Positions 24,680 through 32,235 of a stretch of 38,985 nucleotides of DNA are shown piece after piece (positions within the stretch are counted from its first letter, which is position 1; each line of letters starts with the position of its first letter). The notes beneath the pieces were generated by a model. The model was not told where the DNA came from and searched no databases. It was given only the letters and a program-made list of their open reading frames with translations. Origin of the DNA: Aeromonas aquatica (GTDB taxonomy: Bacteria > Pseudomonadota > Gammaproteobacteria > Enterobacterales > Aeromonadaceae); NCBI RefSeq assembly GCF_000764655.1, contig NZ_JRGL01000097.1, positions 1 through 38,985 of the forward strand, given 5' to 3'. The translations under genes and the position numbers were made by a program.

Positions 24680-25417
24680 ATGGGCATGCTCGGTCTGGTG
24701 CTGGCGTTGGGCGCCGTTGCCGTTGCCCAGTGGTGGCACGGTGGCAGCCTGCTGACTCTGCTCGATGGCCCGGCCTTCGTCATCGTGGTGGGCGGCACCT
24801 GGGGCGCGGTGATCCTGCAGACGCCCCGCAAGTACCTGCTGGCGGCGCTCGGGCAGGTACGCTGGATGCTGTTTCCGCCGCGGTGGGATCTGGCCCAACA
24901 AGCCGAGCGGCTGCAAAGCTGGGCCCAGTTTGCCCGTCAGCAGGGTCTGCTGGCGCTGGAAAACCAGGCCGAAGAGGAGACAGAGCCTTTCACTCGGCAG
25001 GGCCTGACCATGATAGTGGACGGTGTCTCCATCGAGGATATCCGTCGGCTGCTGGAGGCGGACATCGACATCGAGCAGGAGCGCAACGAGCACGCCGCCA
25101 GAGTCTTCGAGGCCATGGGAGGCTATAGCCCGACCATCGGCATCATAGGGGCGGTGATCGGCCTCATCCAGGCCATGTTTCATCTGGAGGAGCCGAGCAC
25201 CCTCGGTGCCGGCATCGCCATCGCCTTCGTCGCGACCATCTACGGGGTGGGGTTTGCGAACCTCATTTATCTGCCTGTCGCGAATCGTCTGAGAGCATTC
25301 CACTACCAATACGGCCTGTACCAGGAAATGACCCTGGAGGGACTGCTGGCCATCGCCCACGGGGAGAACGGCCTGCAGGTTGAGCGGCGGTTACGGGCCT
25401 ATCTGAAAGGCGAATAG
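24680..25417 (+). CDS. motC: Flagellar stator protein MotC/PomA2 (MotA family)
   Basis: This is the MotA/PomA-type ion-channel subunit of a second stator. The 245-aa product has N-terminal membrane helices, a cytoplasmic torque domain with charged residues, and the paired C-terminal helices (YSPTIGIIGAVIGLIQAM and GAGIAIAFVATIYGVGFAN) with the conserved proline. The order cheB-motC-motD-parC-parP-cheW matches the Pseudomonas motCD locus. In Aeromonas, extra PomA2B2-type stators are known, so the choice between names is uncertain, as is the coupling ion. The end of the gene is duplicated in the gap that follows. Confidence 0.88.
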   Translation: MGMLGLVLALGAVAVAQWWHGGSLLTLLDGPAFVIVVGGTWGAVILQTPRKYLLAALGQVRWMLFPPRWDLAQQAERLQSWAQFARQQGLLALENQAEEETEPFTRQGLTMIVDGVSIEDIRRLLEADIDIEQERNEHAARVFEAMGGYSPTIGIIGAVIGLIQAMFHLEEPSTLGAGIAIAFVATIYGVGFANLIYLPVANRLRAFHYQYGLYQEMTLEGLLAIAHGENGLQVERRLRAYLKGE

Positions 25418-25496
25418 CCGACGTCATGGCGTCTCGTCCACGAAGAGGCTTGCCGGCCGGCGGTTACTGGGTTATCTGACTGAAAGGGGAATAGCC
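25385..25496 (+). repeat. Duplicated motC 3' end before motD
   Basis: CGGCGGTTAC, then CTATCTGAAAGG and GAATAGCC at the motC end (25385-25419), recurs at 25458-25496 as CGGCGGTTAC, TTATCTGACTGAAAGG and GAATAGCC. The second copy ends directly at the motD ATG, so its GAAAGGGG serves as the motD ribosome site. Stop-to-stop distance is 77 bases. A 17-codon frame (25426-25479) lies in the gap but does not overlap either gene. Confidence 0.7.
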
Positions 25497-26402
25497 ATGC
25501 GCAAGCGCTACCGTTTGCACCTGCAGGGACGAGAGCACCTCGATCGCTGGCTGGTCTCCTACGCCGATTACATGACGCTGATCTTCGCCCTGTTCGTGGT
25601 GCTCTACTCGGTGGCCATGGTCAACAAGGAGCAGTATCGCGCCGTCATCGATGGCATGACTCAGGGGTTCAATCAGGCGACTCCGCGCAGCGATGGCTTG
25701 CTGGAAGGGCAGGGCAAGTCCCTGTTGAACAACCCGGTGTCGGCCGCCCCCTCGTTGCTGGAGAGTGCGGCGTCCCCCTCACCCTCCCTCGCCCCCATCA
25801 CGGGCACCCCGATTTCGCAAGATGGCACGGCCCTCGCCACCATAGCGCTGCAGCTGCAGGAGGCCATGGGCGCCCTGGTCGATGCCGGCGTGGTCAAGCT
25901 GGCGCAGGATGAAAACTGGATCACGGTGGAGCTGAGCTCGGGCCTGCTGTTCAACAGTGGCAGCGCCTTTCTCGGCAACAATGCGACCCCGGTACTCGAT
26001 ACGCTTTCAGGTATTCTGAAACCGGTCGATAACTATGTCAGGGTGCGGGGTTATACGGATAACCAGCAGATAAACAATGAGATTTTTCGCTCCAATTGGG
26101 CTCTCTCCGGGGCAAGAGCCGAGGCCGTGCTCAATGCACTGGTCGGTAAGGGCATAGTGCCACAGCGGCTCGCCTACGAGGCTTATGGAGAATTTTCCCC
26201 CTTCGCCGATAACAACACTGAGCAGGGGCGGCTACAGAATCGCAAGGTCGTGGTCGCCATATCCCGCTTCGCCTGGGTGCCCAGAGCTGCCGTCAATCCC
26301 GTGACGGTAGCGCCTGTGCCAGCCGCGCAGCAGGCGGCAGAGGATGTCAGGGTGGTGACGCTGCCCGGTGGTGGCATACGCATAACAACAAGGCAGGATT
26401 GA
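25497..26402 (+). CDS. motD: Flagellar stator protein MotD/PomB2 (MotB family)
   Basis: This is the MotB/PomB-type stator subunit anchored to peptidoglycan. The 301-aa product has one membrane helix (about 20-42, SYADYMTLIFALFVVLYSVA) with the ion-binding Asp at residue 24. A linker is followed by an OmpA-like domain (about 140-255, VRGYTDNQQINNEIFRSNW and LQNRKVVVAISR). It pairs with the preceding MotA-family gene. The C-terminus continues past the OmpA domain for about 45 residues. The stop is four bases before parC. Confidence 0.9.
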   Translation: MRKRYRLHLQGREHLDRWLVSYADYMTLIFALFVVLYSVAMVNKEQYRAVIDGMTQGFNQATPRSDGLLEGQGKSLLNNPVSAAPSLLESAASPSPSLAPITGTPISQDGTALATIALQLQEAMGALVDAGVVKLAQDENWITVELSSGLLFNSGSAFLGNNATPVLDTLSGILKPVDNYVRVRGYTDNQQINNEIFRSNWALSGARAEAVLNALVGKGIVPQRLAYEAYGEFSPFADNNTEQGRLQNRKVVVAISRFAWVPRAAVNPVTVAPVPAAQQAAEDVRVVTLPGGGIRITTRQD

Positions 26403-26406
26403 TACA

Positions 26407-27201
26407 GTGATTGTTTGGACGGTTGCCAATCAGAAAGGTGGAGTCGGTAAAACCACCACAGTGGTCTCTCTCGCAGGGCTCTTGGCCCAGCGTGGCCAGC
26501 GCGTGCTGCTGATCGACACCGACCCTCATGCCTCCCTGACCTCGTATTTCGATTTCGACTCGGACCGGTTGGAGGGCACCCTCTATGAGTTGTTCCAAGC
26601 GGCCAAGCCCAGCGTCGAGCTGGTCAACCGCATGACCCTCAAGACCAAGTTCGACAACCTTCATCTGCTGCCTGCTTCCATCACCCTGGCAACCCTGGAT
26701 CGGGTGATGGGCAACAGGGAAGGGATGGGGCTGGTGCTCAAGCGCGCCCTGCTGCGGGTGCAGGATCAATATGACTATGTGCTCATCGACTGTCCGCCGG
26801 TGCTGGGGGTGATGATGGTCAACGCCCTGGCGGCCTGCGATCGGATCCTGGTACCGGTGCAGACCGAATTTTTGGCCTTGAAGGGGCTGGAGCGGATGAT
26901 GAAGACCTTCGAGATCATGCAACGATCCAAGCGAGACAAGTTCCGCTATACCGTGATCCCGACCATGTTTGACAAGCGCACCCGTGCCTCCCTGATGACG
27001 CTGCAATCCATCAAGGAGCAGTATGGTGAGACGGTGTGGAATGCGGTCATCCCCATCGACACCAAATTCCGGGATGCCAGCCTGCTGCACATCCCACCTT
27101 CCATCTATGCACCGGGCAGCCGTGGCACCTATGCCTACGAGACCCTGCTCAATCATCTCGATGCTCAGGAGCGCCAACGGACCCAAGAGGTGAAGTCATG
27201 A
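26407..27201 (+). CDS. parC: ParA-family ATPase ParC, polar chemotaxis array positioning
   Basis: ParC is a ParA-like ATPase that places chemosensory arrays at the cell pole in Vibrio and other polar flagellates. The 264-aa product has Walker A NQKGGVGKTT at about 8-17, LIDTDPHASLT, and IDCPPVLGVM. The start is GTG 26407. The stop overlaps parP as ATGA. It is not the chromosomal partition ParA: there is no parB partner, and it sits between a stator gene and a CheW-like gene. Confidence 0.9.
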   Translation: MIVWTVANQKGGVGKTTTVVSLAGLLAQRGQRVLLIDTDPHASLTSYFDFDSDRLEGTLYELFQAAKPSVELVNRMTLKTKFDNLHLLPASITLATLDRVMGNREGMGLVLKRALLRVQDQYDYVLIDCPPVLGVMMVNALAACDRILVPVQTEFLALKGLERMMKTFEIMQRSKRDKFRYTVIPTMFDKRTRASLMTLQSIKEQYGETVWNAVIPIDTKFRDASLLHIPPSIYAPGSRGTYAYETLLNHLDAQERQRTQEVKS

Positions 27202-28079
27202 GAGAAACCACCCAGGTTCGGGCCATGGATGATTATTTCAACTCCCTGCTGCTGGACGATGCCCTGCTGCGGGAGAGCCTGGATGACGAGGCGCCGGCGC
27301 CGGTATTGCAGCGCCAGGCCAAGCCTGTCTCCTTGCCCGAGGTGGTCGTCGCTCCCTATCTCGAGACCGACCAGCGGCTCGAGCAACTGAGCGAGTTGCT
27401 CGCTCAGGTGGGGCAGGTGCAGTTCGAGATGGATGCCTTGAGCCATGAGGAAATCCACGCCGAGCCTCTGCAGATCGAGGTGGCGCTTGAGACAAGCACA
27501 CAGATCGAGCCCGAACAGCTGCAGCCCGAGATAGTGCCGGCACCTGCCGTCATCGAGCCGGCCACCCTGCTGGTGACCGAACCCGAGCCGGCACCGCTAG
27601 TCGAGGTGGAGGCCGCTCCGTCGAGCTGGGAGAATCTGGACACCGGCAACGAGTTTCAGGCACTCTTCTTCGATGTGGCGGGGGTGACCTTTGCGGTGCC
27701 TCTGACCGAGCTTGGCGGCATTCATCAGCTGGGGGAGGTGACTTCCCTGTTCGGCCAGCCGGCCTGGTATCGCGGCATCATGGCCTCCCGGGATCAGAAG
27801 ATGAACGTGGTGGACACGGCGCTCTGGGTGATGCCGGACAGATCATTGGATGTTACCGACTACAAGTATCTGATCATGTTGGGAGAGTCCCCCTGGGGGC
27901 TGGCCTGCCATCAGCTCAAGGGCACCGAGCTGTTGCGCCGGGATCAGGTAAAATGGCGCCATCAGGAGGGCAAGCGCCCCTGGCTGGCGGGCATGGTCAA
28001 GGAGAAGATGTGTGCCCTGCTGCACGTCAGGGAATTGCTGGTGCTGCTCGGGCGTGGCGTGAACATAGAAGGTCGCTGA
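27198..28079 (+). CDS. parP: CheW-like polar array protein ParP
   Basis: ParP links ParC to CheA and keeps arrays at the pole. The 293-aa product has an N-terminal region (1-150) rich in Glu, Pro and Leu, and a C-terminal CheW-like (AIF) domain from about 150 (FQALFFDVAGVTFAVPLTEL to the end). The start ATG 27198 overlaps the parC stop. A 69-base gap to cheW contains an ACCCG/CGGGT hairpin (28116-28129) without a T-run. Confidence 0.87.
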   Translation: MRETTQVRAMDDYFNSLLLDDALLRESLDDEAPAPVLQRQAKPVSLPEVVVAPYLETDQRLEQLSELLAQVGQVQFEMDALSHEEIHAEPLQIEVALETSTQIEPEQLQPEIVPAPAVIEPATLLVTEPEPAPLVEVEAAPSSWENLDTGNEFQALFFDVAGVTFAVPLTELGGIHQLGEVTSLFGQPAWYRGIMASRDQKMNVVDTALWVMPDRSLDVTDYKYLIMLGESPWGLACHQLKGTELLRRDQVKWRHQEGKRPWLAGMVKEKMCALLHVRELLVLLGRGVNIEGR

Positions 28080-28148
28080 GAATATCGGCAATACCGTGGT
28101 TTTATTGCTAATTTTACCCGTTGACGGGTTCATACAAGGATTAAGAGC

Positions 28149-28637
28149 ATGACAGAGAAGCGCAATATCGCACAAAATCTGGCCGAAGATGAAGTGCTGC
28201 AGTGGGTGACCTTCCAGCTGGAAAACGAGACCTATGGCATCAACGTGATGCAGGTCCAGGAGGTGTTGCGCTACACCGAGATCGCCCCCGTGCCGGGTGC
28301 CCCGGACTATGTGCTGGGCATCATCAACCTGCGTGGCAACGTGGTGACCGTCATCGACACCCGCTCCCGCTTCGGCCTGCCGGCCGGGGATGTGAGCGAG
28401 AACTCGCGCATCGTCATCATAGAGGCGGAGAAGCAGGTGATCGGCATCATGGTGGACAGCGTGGCCGAGGTGGTCTATCTGCGCTCCTCCGAGATCGATC
28501 CTGCCCCGGCGGTGGGCACCGAGGAGAGCGCCAAGTTCATTCAGGGGGTCAGCAACCGCGACGGCCAGCTGTTGATCCTGGTGGATCTCAACAAGCTGCT
28601 CTCGGACGAAGAGTGGGACGACATTGGCTCCCTGTAA
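28149..28637 (+). CDS. cheW: Chemotaxis coupling protein CheW
   Basis: CheW couples chemoreceptors to CheA. The 162-aa product is one CheW domain: WVTFQLENETYGINVMQVQE, then LGIINLRGNVVTVID and ILVDLNKLL. The start is ATG 28149, preceded by CAAGGATTAAGAGC. The stop TAA overlaps an ATG (TAATG, 28637) that opens a 30-codon frame reaching almost to the next gene. Confidence 0.96.
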   Translation: MTEKRNIAQNLAEDEVLQWVTFQLENETYGINVMQVQEVLRYTEIAPVPGAPDYVLGIINLRGNVVTVIDTRSRFGLPAGDVSENSRIVIIEAEKQVIGIMVDSVAEVVYLRSSEIDPAPAVGTEESAKFIQGVSNRDGQLLILVDLNKLLSDEEWDDIGSL

Positions 28638-28729
28638 TGGGAAGAGAGAAGAGAAAGGACGAGAGGATACGGACTCCGGGAGCACAAGCCCGGGGTCGCG
28701 TTGCTCGGTCTGCGTTGACAGGAAGGTGA
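28637..28729 (+). other. 30-codon bridging ORF between cheW and the DUF2802 gene
   Basis: The frame starts at ATG 28637 within the cheW stop and ends at TGA 28727-28729, seven bases before the next ATG. The peptide is strongly basic (MGREKRKDERIRTPG, then RGRVARSALTGR). Its last codons include the ribosome site AGGAAGG of the next gene. Nothing in the sequence shows that it is translated. Confidence 0.3.
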
Positions 28730-28736
28730 TAGTTTG

Positions 28737-29123
28737 ATGATTGAATTCGCAGCCTTGGGGTTGTCCTTGTTGGCACTGGTGCTGGCCCTGGTCGGGATAT
28801 TCGGCCAGCGTCGCAGCCGACGAGAGTCCGAGGCCAGGATAGAGACGCTGCAAGGGCAGCTCGAGAGTCTGCGCAAGCAGATGATGGAGCTCCATACCGG
28901 GGCCATTGGCATGGGCCAGCGCCTGCAATCGGCCGAAGGGGCCATGCAGAAGATCCATGACAGCCAGCAGGAGTTGACCCTGCAGGATCCGGATCGCCGC
29001 CTCTACAGTCGCGCCGCCAAGATGGTGGAGCTCGGTGCCGATCTCGATGAAGTCATGAGCGAGTGCGAGTTGCCGCAGGCCGAGGCCGAACTGCTGATCT
29101 CCCTGCGCAAAGGGCGCTCCTGA
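28737..29123 (+). CDS. DUF2802 membrane-anchored coiled-coil protein
   Basis: The function is unknown. The 128-aa product has an N-terminal membrane helix (about 3-24), a basic cluster RRSRR, a coiled coil (about 30-80) and a C-terminal conserved domain (YSRAAKMVELGADLDEVMSE onward) that I recognise as DUF2802. The same family follows cheW in Vibrio and other polar flagellates, so a role near the array or flagellar pole is plausible. ATG 28737 follows AGGAAGG; a TTG three bases earlier is possible. Confidence 0.8.
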   Translation: MIEFAALGLSLLALVLALVGIFGQRRSRRESEARIETLQGQLESLRKQMMELHTGAIGMGQRLQSAEGAMQKIHDSQQELTLQDPDRRLYSRAAKMVELGADLDEVMSECELPQAEAELLISLRKGRS

Positions 29124-29286
29124 ATCCGAAGGGGAGGCAGCCGCTTCCCCGATTTCCCCCGCCATATATTCCTCTGCCAAGGCGCGATCTCCCCCACAAA
29201 TCCTGCTGATTGTTGGCATCTTTGAAAAGACGCTCCCCAATCCTGTGTTAACATGCAGGCCGCCTCTTTCCACTGATTAAATCCTC

Positions 29287-29928
29287 ATGCTGCTTCAAGC
29301 CAACAATCTGAGCTGCGTGCGTGAAGATCGCACCCTGTTTGAACATCTCTCTTTCGCGGTGACGTCCGGCGATCTGGTACAGATTGAGGGCCCGAACGGG
29401 GTGGGCAAGACCAGCCTGCTGCGGTTGCTGACCGGACTCTCCCAGCCTTTTGCCGGTGAGGTGTGCTGGAACGGGGAAGACATCTGCCGTTGCCGTGACG
29501 AGTACCATGCCAACCTGCTCTATCTGGGCCATCAGCCCGGGGTCAAGGCAACCCTGACCCCTCTCGAAAATCTCGCCTTTTACCAGAAGCTGCATGGCAC
29601 GGGCGCCACCGAGGTGGATCTCTGGCAGGTGCTGGCTCAGGTCGGCCTCGCCGGGTTCGAAGATTATCCGGCGGGCCAGCTATCGGCAGGCCAGCAGCGC
29701 CGGGTGGCCCTGGCCAGGCTCTGGTTGTCGGAGCAACCGGCACTCTGGATCCTGGACGAGCCCTTCACCGCCATCGACAAGCAGGGGGTCAAGGTGCTCG
29801 AGCGGTTGTTCCTGACTCACGCCGAGCGAGGCGGCATGGTGATCCTCACCACCCACCAGGATCTGACCCTGATGCAGGGGCGCCTGAAGACCCTCTCCCT
29901 TACTCCCCTGATGCAGGATGCCGTCTGA
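29287..29928 (+). CDS. ccmA: Haem exporter ATP-binding protein CcmA
   Basis: CcmA is the ATPase of the CcmABCD complex that releases holo-CcmE in cytochrome c maturation. The 213-aa product has Walker [10 protein letters not shown] at about 36-44, the signature LSAGQQRR, Walker B LWILDEP and the H-loop TTHQD. A gap of 163 bases separates it from the chemotaxis genes. It contains a GGGGAGGC/GCTTCCCC hairpin (29131-29150) without a T-run and a possible promoter (TTGAAA near 29222), neither convincing. The stop overlaps ccmB by one base. Confidence 0.95.
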   Translation: MLLQANNLSCVREDRTLFEHLSFAVTSGDLVQIEGPNGVGKTSLLRLLTGLSQPFAGEVCWNGEDICRCRDEYHANLLYLGHQPGVKATLTPLENLAFYQKLHGTGATEVDLWQVLAQVGLAGFEDYPAGQLSAGQQRRVALARLWLSEQPALWILDEPFTAIDKQGVKVLERLFLTHAERGGMVILTTHQDLTLMQGRLKTLSLTPLMQDAV

Positions 29929-30596
29929 TGCTGAGCGCCGTACTGACCCTGATCCAGCGAGAGTTGTTGATGGCCTTGCGCCAGCGCGCCGACATCTTCA
30001 ACCCGCTCTGGTTCTTCCTCATCGTCATCACCCTGTTCCCCCTCGGCATAGGGCCCGAGCCCCAGCTGCTGGCCCGCATCGCCCCCGGCATCATCTGGGT
30101 GGCGGCCTTGCTGGCGGCCATGCTCTCCCTGGAGCGACTGTTTCGCGACGACTTCAGCGACGGCGCGCTGGAGCAGATGATGCTGATGCCCCATCCGCTC
30201 GGGCTGCTGGCGCTGGCGAAAGTGGTCGCTCACTGGCTGCTGACCGGTCTACCGCTGCTGCTGGTCTCCCCCCTGCTCGCCATCTTGCTCTCCCTGGACA
30301 TGAAGACTTATCTGGCGGTGGTCGCCACCCTGGCCCTCGGCACCCCGGTGCTGAGCCTGCTCGGGGCGGTCGGGGTGGCGCTGACGGCCGGGCTGCGCAA
30401 GGGCGGGGTACTGCTCAGCCTGCTGCTGTTGCCGCTCTATATTCCGGTGCTGATCTTTGCCACCTCCGCCATCGATGCGGCTGGCATGGGGTTGCCCTAT
30501 GCCGGCCAACTGGCCATCCTGGGGGCCATGTTGGCGGGGGCACTGACCCTGACCCCGCTGGCGATCTCGGCGGCGTTGCGGGTCAGCGTCAACTGA
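29928..30596 (+). CDS. ccmB: Haem exporter permease CcmB
   Basis: CcmB is the membrane partner of CcmA. The 222-aa product has six hydrophobic segments and the family features QRADIFNPLWFFLIV and LERLFRDDFSDGALEQ. The start is ATG 29928, in TGATG with the ccmA stop. A 115-base gap to ccmC contains several small stop/start overlaps but no clear single bridging frame. Confidence 0.95.
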   Translation: MLSAVLTLIQRELLMALRQRADIFNPLWFFLIVITLFPLGIGPEPQLLARIAPGIIWVAALLAAMLSLERLFRDDFSDGALEQMMLMPHPLGLLALAKVVAHWLLTGLPLLLVSPLLAILLSLDMKTYLAVVATLALGTPVLSLLGAVGVALTAGLRKGGVLLSLLLLPLYIPVLIFATSAIDAAGMGLPYAGQLAILGAMLAGALTLTPLAISAALRVSVN

Positions 30597-30711
30597 TGAA
30601 ATCGATATAAGTCAATGTGATGGCTGTTTATCGCTGTCGGGGTATGTGATGTTTCCCGGCAGTGGGCGGGCCTCGCCACTAAAAATGAATAACTGAAAGG
30701 TTCTGTGAGCT

Positions 30712-31452
30712 ATGTGGAAATGGTTGCACCCTTATGCTAAACCCGAGCGAGCCTACCGGCTGGCCGGGACTCTGCTACCCTGGTTTGCCGTGATCAGTCT
30801 GCTTGCCTTCATCATAGGCACCGCCTGGGGGCTGGCCTTTGCCCCCTCGGATTATCAGCAAGGGGACTCTTTCAGGATCATCTATATCCATGTGCCTGCC
30901 GCGATCCTCTCCATGGGGGCTTACTCCACCATGGCGGTGGCGGCCTTCATCGGCCTGGTGTGGCAGCTGCGCATGGCGGACATGACGGTGGCCGCCGTCG
31001 CCCCGGTGGGCGCCGTGTTCACCTTTATCGCCCTCTTTACCGGCGCCGCCTGGGGCAAGCCCATGTGGGGCACCTGGTGGGTCTGGGATGCCCGCCTCAC
31101 CTCCGAGCTCATCCTGCTGTTCCTCTATCTGGGGGTCATCGCACTCTATAACGCCTTCAGCGACAAGGTGGTGGCGGGACGCGCCGCCGGCATACTGGCG
31201 CTGGTGGGGGTGATCAACCTGCCCATCATTCACTACTCGGTGGAGTGGTGGAACACCCTGCACCAGGGCGCCTCCATCACCAAATTTGACAAGCCGTCGA
31301 TCTCGGCCGAGATGCTGTGGCCGCTGCTCATCATGATACTGGCGTTCGCGACCTTCCTCGGCGCCCTGACCCTGATGCGTTTTCGAAATGAGCTCTTGAT
31401 GCGAGAGTGGCATCGCCCCTGGGTCGCCGACATCGCCAGGCTGGAGAAGTAA
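30712..31452 (+). CDS. ccmC: Haem-handling protein CcmC
   Basis: CcmC brings haem to CcmE at the periplasmic face. The 246-aa product has six membrane helices and the tryptophan-rich WWD motif (MWGTWWVWDARLTSE, about 120-134), flanked by His residues (YIHVPAA, IIHYSVEWWNTLHQ) that ligate haem. The gene ends two bases before ccmD. Confidence 0.96.
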   Translation: MWKWLHPYAKPERAYRLAGTLLPWFAVISLLAFIIGTAWGLAFAPSDYQQGDSFRIIYIHVPAAILSMGAYSTMAVAAFIGLVWQLRMADMTVAAVAPVGAVFTFIALFTGAAWGKPMWGTWWVWDARLTSELILLFLYLGVIALYNAFSDKVVAGRAAGILALVGVINLPIIHYSVEWWNTLHQGASITKFDKPSISAEMLWPLLIMILAFATFLGALTLMRFRNELLMREWHRPWVADIARLEK

Positions 31453-31454
31453 GC

Positions 31455-31661
31455 ATGCACTTTGCCTCGTTCAGTGACTTTGTGGCCATGGGCGGTTACG
31501 CCTTCTACGTCTGGCTCTCCTTCGGTCTGACCGGGCTCTGTCTGGTCGGTATCGTTATTTCCACCCGGTTGAAGACCCGCAGCCTGCTCAATGAATTGCG
31601 AAGCAAGCAGGCCCGCGAGGCCCGCCGCCAGGCGGCCCAGCAGATGGAGAACACTCTATGA
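31455..31661 (+). CDS. ccmD: Haem exporter protein CcmD
   Basis: CcmD is the small single-helix protein that releases holo-CcmE from CcmABC. The 68-aa product has a helix at about 12-35 ([20 protein letters not shown]) and a basic C-terminus. ATG 31455 lies two bases after ccmC; an upstream in-frame ATG is inside ccmC. The stop overlaps ccmE as ATGA. Confidence 0.93.
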   Translation: MHFASFSDFVAMGGYAFYVWLSFGLTGLCLVGIVISTRLKTRSLLNELRSKQAREARRQAAQQMENTL

Positions 31662-32149
31662 ACCCGAGACGCAAGAAACGCCTCACCATCATCCTGGCCA
31701 TCAGCCTCGGCCTCGCCGCCGTGATCGGCCTGGTGCTCTATGCCCTCAGCCAGAACATCGATCTCTTCTACACCCCGAGCGAATTGGTGGAGGGCAAGGG
31801 GCCGGACAAGATCAAGCCGGAAGAGGGCCAGCGGCTGCGGATCGGCGGGCTGGTGGTGCCCGGTACCGTGGTGCGGGATCCCCAGAGCCTCAAGGTGGTC
31901 TTCAAGCTGATAGACAACGGCGGTCATCTGGTGACGGTGGAATTCGATGGCATCTTGCCGGATCTGTTCCGCGAGGGGCAGGGCATCGTCGCCCAAGGCA
32001 CCCTCAAGGATGCCACTACGGTGGCCGCCTTCGAGGTGTTGGCCAAGCACGACGAGAACTACATGCCGCCGGAAGTGGCCGACGCCACCAATGGCATGCA
32101 TTTCAAACCCGAATATACCGAGGCGCAGTTGAAGGGAGCCAAGCAATGA
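31658..32149 (+). CDS. ccmE: Haem chaperone CcmE
   Basis: CcmE carries haem covalently in the periplasm. The 163-aa product has an N-terminal membrane anchor (about 9-30), a beta-barrel OB domain and the haem-binding HxxxY motif with H131 and Y135 ([11 protein letters not shown]). The last codons (AQLKGAKQ) are echoed at the end of the following short frame (ARLRGAQP). The stop overlaps that frame as ATGA. Confidence 0.96.
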   Translation: MNPRRKKRLTIILAISLGLAAVIGLVLYALSQNIDLFYTPSELVEGKGPDKIKPEEGQRLRIGGLVVPGTVVRDPQSLKVVFKLIDNGGHLVTVEFDGILPDLFREGQGIVAQGTLKDATTVAAFEVLAKHDENYMPPEVADATNGMHFKPEYTEAQLKGAKQ

Positions 32150-32235
32150 GCGCCTCCTTCCTGATGTCGTTTTCATCGTTTCTCGCCCGTGAGCAGGTTC
32201 AGGTCGCGGCTCGATTGAGAGGAGCTCAACCATGA
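32146..32235 (+). other. 29-codon bridging ORF ccmE-ccmF with copied ccmE terminus
   Basis: The frame starts at ATG 32146 (ATGA with the ccmE stop) and ends at TGA 32233-32235 (ATGA with the ccmF start), covering the 82-base gap. Its end, ARLRGAQP and stop, matches the CcmE end AQLKGAKQ and stop codon for codon, including TTGA, GGAGC and CAA. The peptide begins [17 protein letters not shown]. It carries the ccmF ribosome site (GAGAGGAG). Translation is not demonstrated. Confidence 0.45.

Noticed and set aside
29131..29150. Terminator after the DUF2802 gene
   Set aside because: The hairpin is reasonable, but it contains a G-T pair and is followed by GATTTCCCCC rather than a T-run.
30597..30711. 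Bridging ORF chain in the ccmB-ccmC gap
   Set aside because: Several tiny frames overlap (ATG 30596, TGATG inside the gap), but the chain is broken, and the last frame ends well before the ccmC ATG.
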